The notes beneath the pieces are model-generated. The model did no database searches. It saw only the letters and a program-made list of their open reading frames with translations, and was not told the DNA's origin. This document shows positions 63,035-64,000 of a DNA stretch of 64,000 bases, piece after piece. Source of the stretch: Piper betle (taxonomy: Eukaryota; Streptophyta; Magnoliopsida; Piperales; Piperaceae). A program made the translations under genes and the position numbers. Where the stretch lies: the NCBI GenBank assembly GCA_033002965.1, contig JAURVB010012315.1:62001-126000 (forward strand), read 5' to 3'. Position 1 is the stretch's first letter, and the number at the start of each line of letters is the position of its first letter.

Positions 63035-64000
63035 TGTGCAAAACCTGTGACTCGAGTCAGGGTTTTATAGTCTGAACCAGTCGATATGACCGTTATTTTT
63101 AGTCAGGTCAATTTCAGAACACGCGTATTGAGCCGAGGCCGATCATGTGTTATAAACCATGAGAGTCACGTGTGCCCAAGTATATGATGATAATGTCACT
63201 AAAATAGTAGCAGAATGAGTTATTAGAATATATAACTGTACGCCCAGATTTTTCTTTATTTATTTTAATATTAGATCATAGAATTATTTTTCTAAGCCAA
63301 ATAACGCATTAGGACGCATTACGGGTAGTTTGGGTGGGTTATTAGTTATAGAACATGTCATTATTATGTTATGGTGTGTATAATTTTTATGGGATTTTTT
63401 CCTATTTTTCTGGATTTTTAGGAATTATAACGAGTTAGTTATTATTTTTGACTTGAGTCGGAGTCGAGTCAAGTTCTATTTATGAGAGGACCACTCATTT
63501 TCTCCCCTGACCACTCGTTTTCTTTCCCTGATCACTTATTTTCCCCATCAACCACTCATTTTCTCCCCCGACCACTCATCTTCTCCCCTGACCACTCGTC
63601 TTCTCCCTCGACCACTCGTCTTCTTCCTTGACACCTTATATATACCAAACCCTCGACGCCACTCATTTACCTGTTGCTAACGTTGTCCAGTCGCCGCCTC
63701 AACATCGCTGACTCTCCCACGACCTTTCCAGATTGGAGCAGAGCCCAGTGCCGCCGATCCCAACCAGATCTTCCGCCAAACTCATCCAATTAACCCGATC
63801 GAACTTTCGACATTGTTGAGCACCAAATTTGAGCTTTGAGACACGCGACGAACCCTAGCCGACGTCGATTACCGACGACGCGAGGTATAATTAACTTCGA
63901 CTTAATTTATTAAGGGTCATAATTATTAGCACGATATGATAGGATTAATGAATTCACGAGTTTGCTATTTTATTATAAATAAAATATGAATTTGCTTGAT
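63035..64000 (-). mobile_element. Del/Tekay-like LTR E, cut by window edge
   Basis: Starts TGTGCAAAACCTGTGACTCG and follows the order of copies A-D to the end of the window. The GC block is shortened and a minisatellite is present at 63488-63631. The far end and flanking duplication are outside the window. Confidence 0.75.
63488..63631. repeat. minisatellite, about 21-bp unit
   Basis: About seven units of GACCACTCATTTTCTCCCC with changes at a few positions. Solo LTR D has only about two such units near 52120-52160. Confidence 0.85.

Overview
The window is nuclear DNA of a flowering plant. It holds intron-containing plant genes: a UGT83A-type glycosyltransferase, a CYP75B-type flavonoid 3'-hydroxylase, and fragments of LEO1/VIP4, a plastid triose-phosphate translocator and a DExH14/ASCC3-type helicase. 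Ty1/copia and Ty3/gypsy retrotransposon remains lie between and inside them. No tRNA, rRNA, CRISPR or bacterial-type feature was seen. The GC-rich first exon of the hydroxylase hints at a monocot, but this is weak; species is not resolved.

Layout. 1-4002: minus-strand Ty1/copia element with its 5' LTR, running off the left edge. 4.25-5.65 kb: triose-phosphate translocator pseudogene (-). 6.4-9.3 kb: broken LEO1/VIP4 copy (+). 9.83-12.41 kb: flavonoid 3'-hydroxylase (-), two exons, full length except for one missing base in a G/C run. 12.4-13.9 kb: its upstream region, with a three-times repeated promoter-like module. 13.88-16.85 kb: solo LTR A. 17.43-22.82 kb and 39.53-44.93 kb: two arms of a 5.4-kb inverted duplication, each with an intact two-exon UGT gene. 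The 16.7-kb spacer holds LTR fragments, a second broken LEO1 copy (+), a minus-strand copia with long LTR, an Athila-like gypsy remnant split by solo LTR B, and a second translocator fragment (+). 45-49.8 kb: repeats, including a foldback structure and another copia 3' end. 49.88-60.1 kb: helicase pseudogene (+) whose introns carry solo LTRs D and C and a solo copia LTR. 61-64 kb: a TRIM-like LTR with primer binding site, another LTR-like repeat, and the start of LTR E.

Functional content. Only the two UGT genes have uninterrupted reading frames. The hydroxylase would be intact if the one-base gap is an error. Both families act in plant secondary metabolism (flavonoid B-ring hydroxylation; UDP-sugar transfer to small molecules), but nothing in the sequence shows that they share a pathway. 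LEO1, translocator and helicase pieces keep introns, so they come from DNA-level duplication and decay, not retroposition.

The most notable structures are the inverted UGT duplication, the family of about 3-kb solo LTRs (three with perfect 5-bp target duplications), the repeated promoter module of the hydroxylase, and the two LEO1 copies with different lesions. I found no convincing evidence for a new kind of biological system. All identity statements are by eye.
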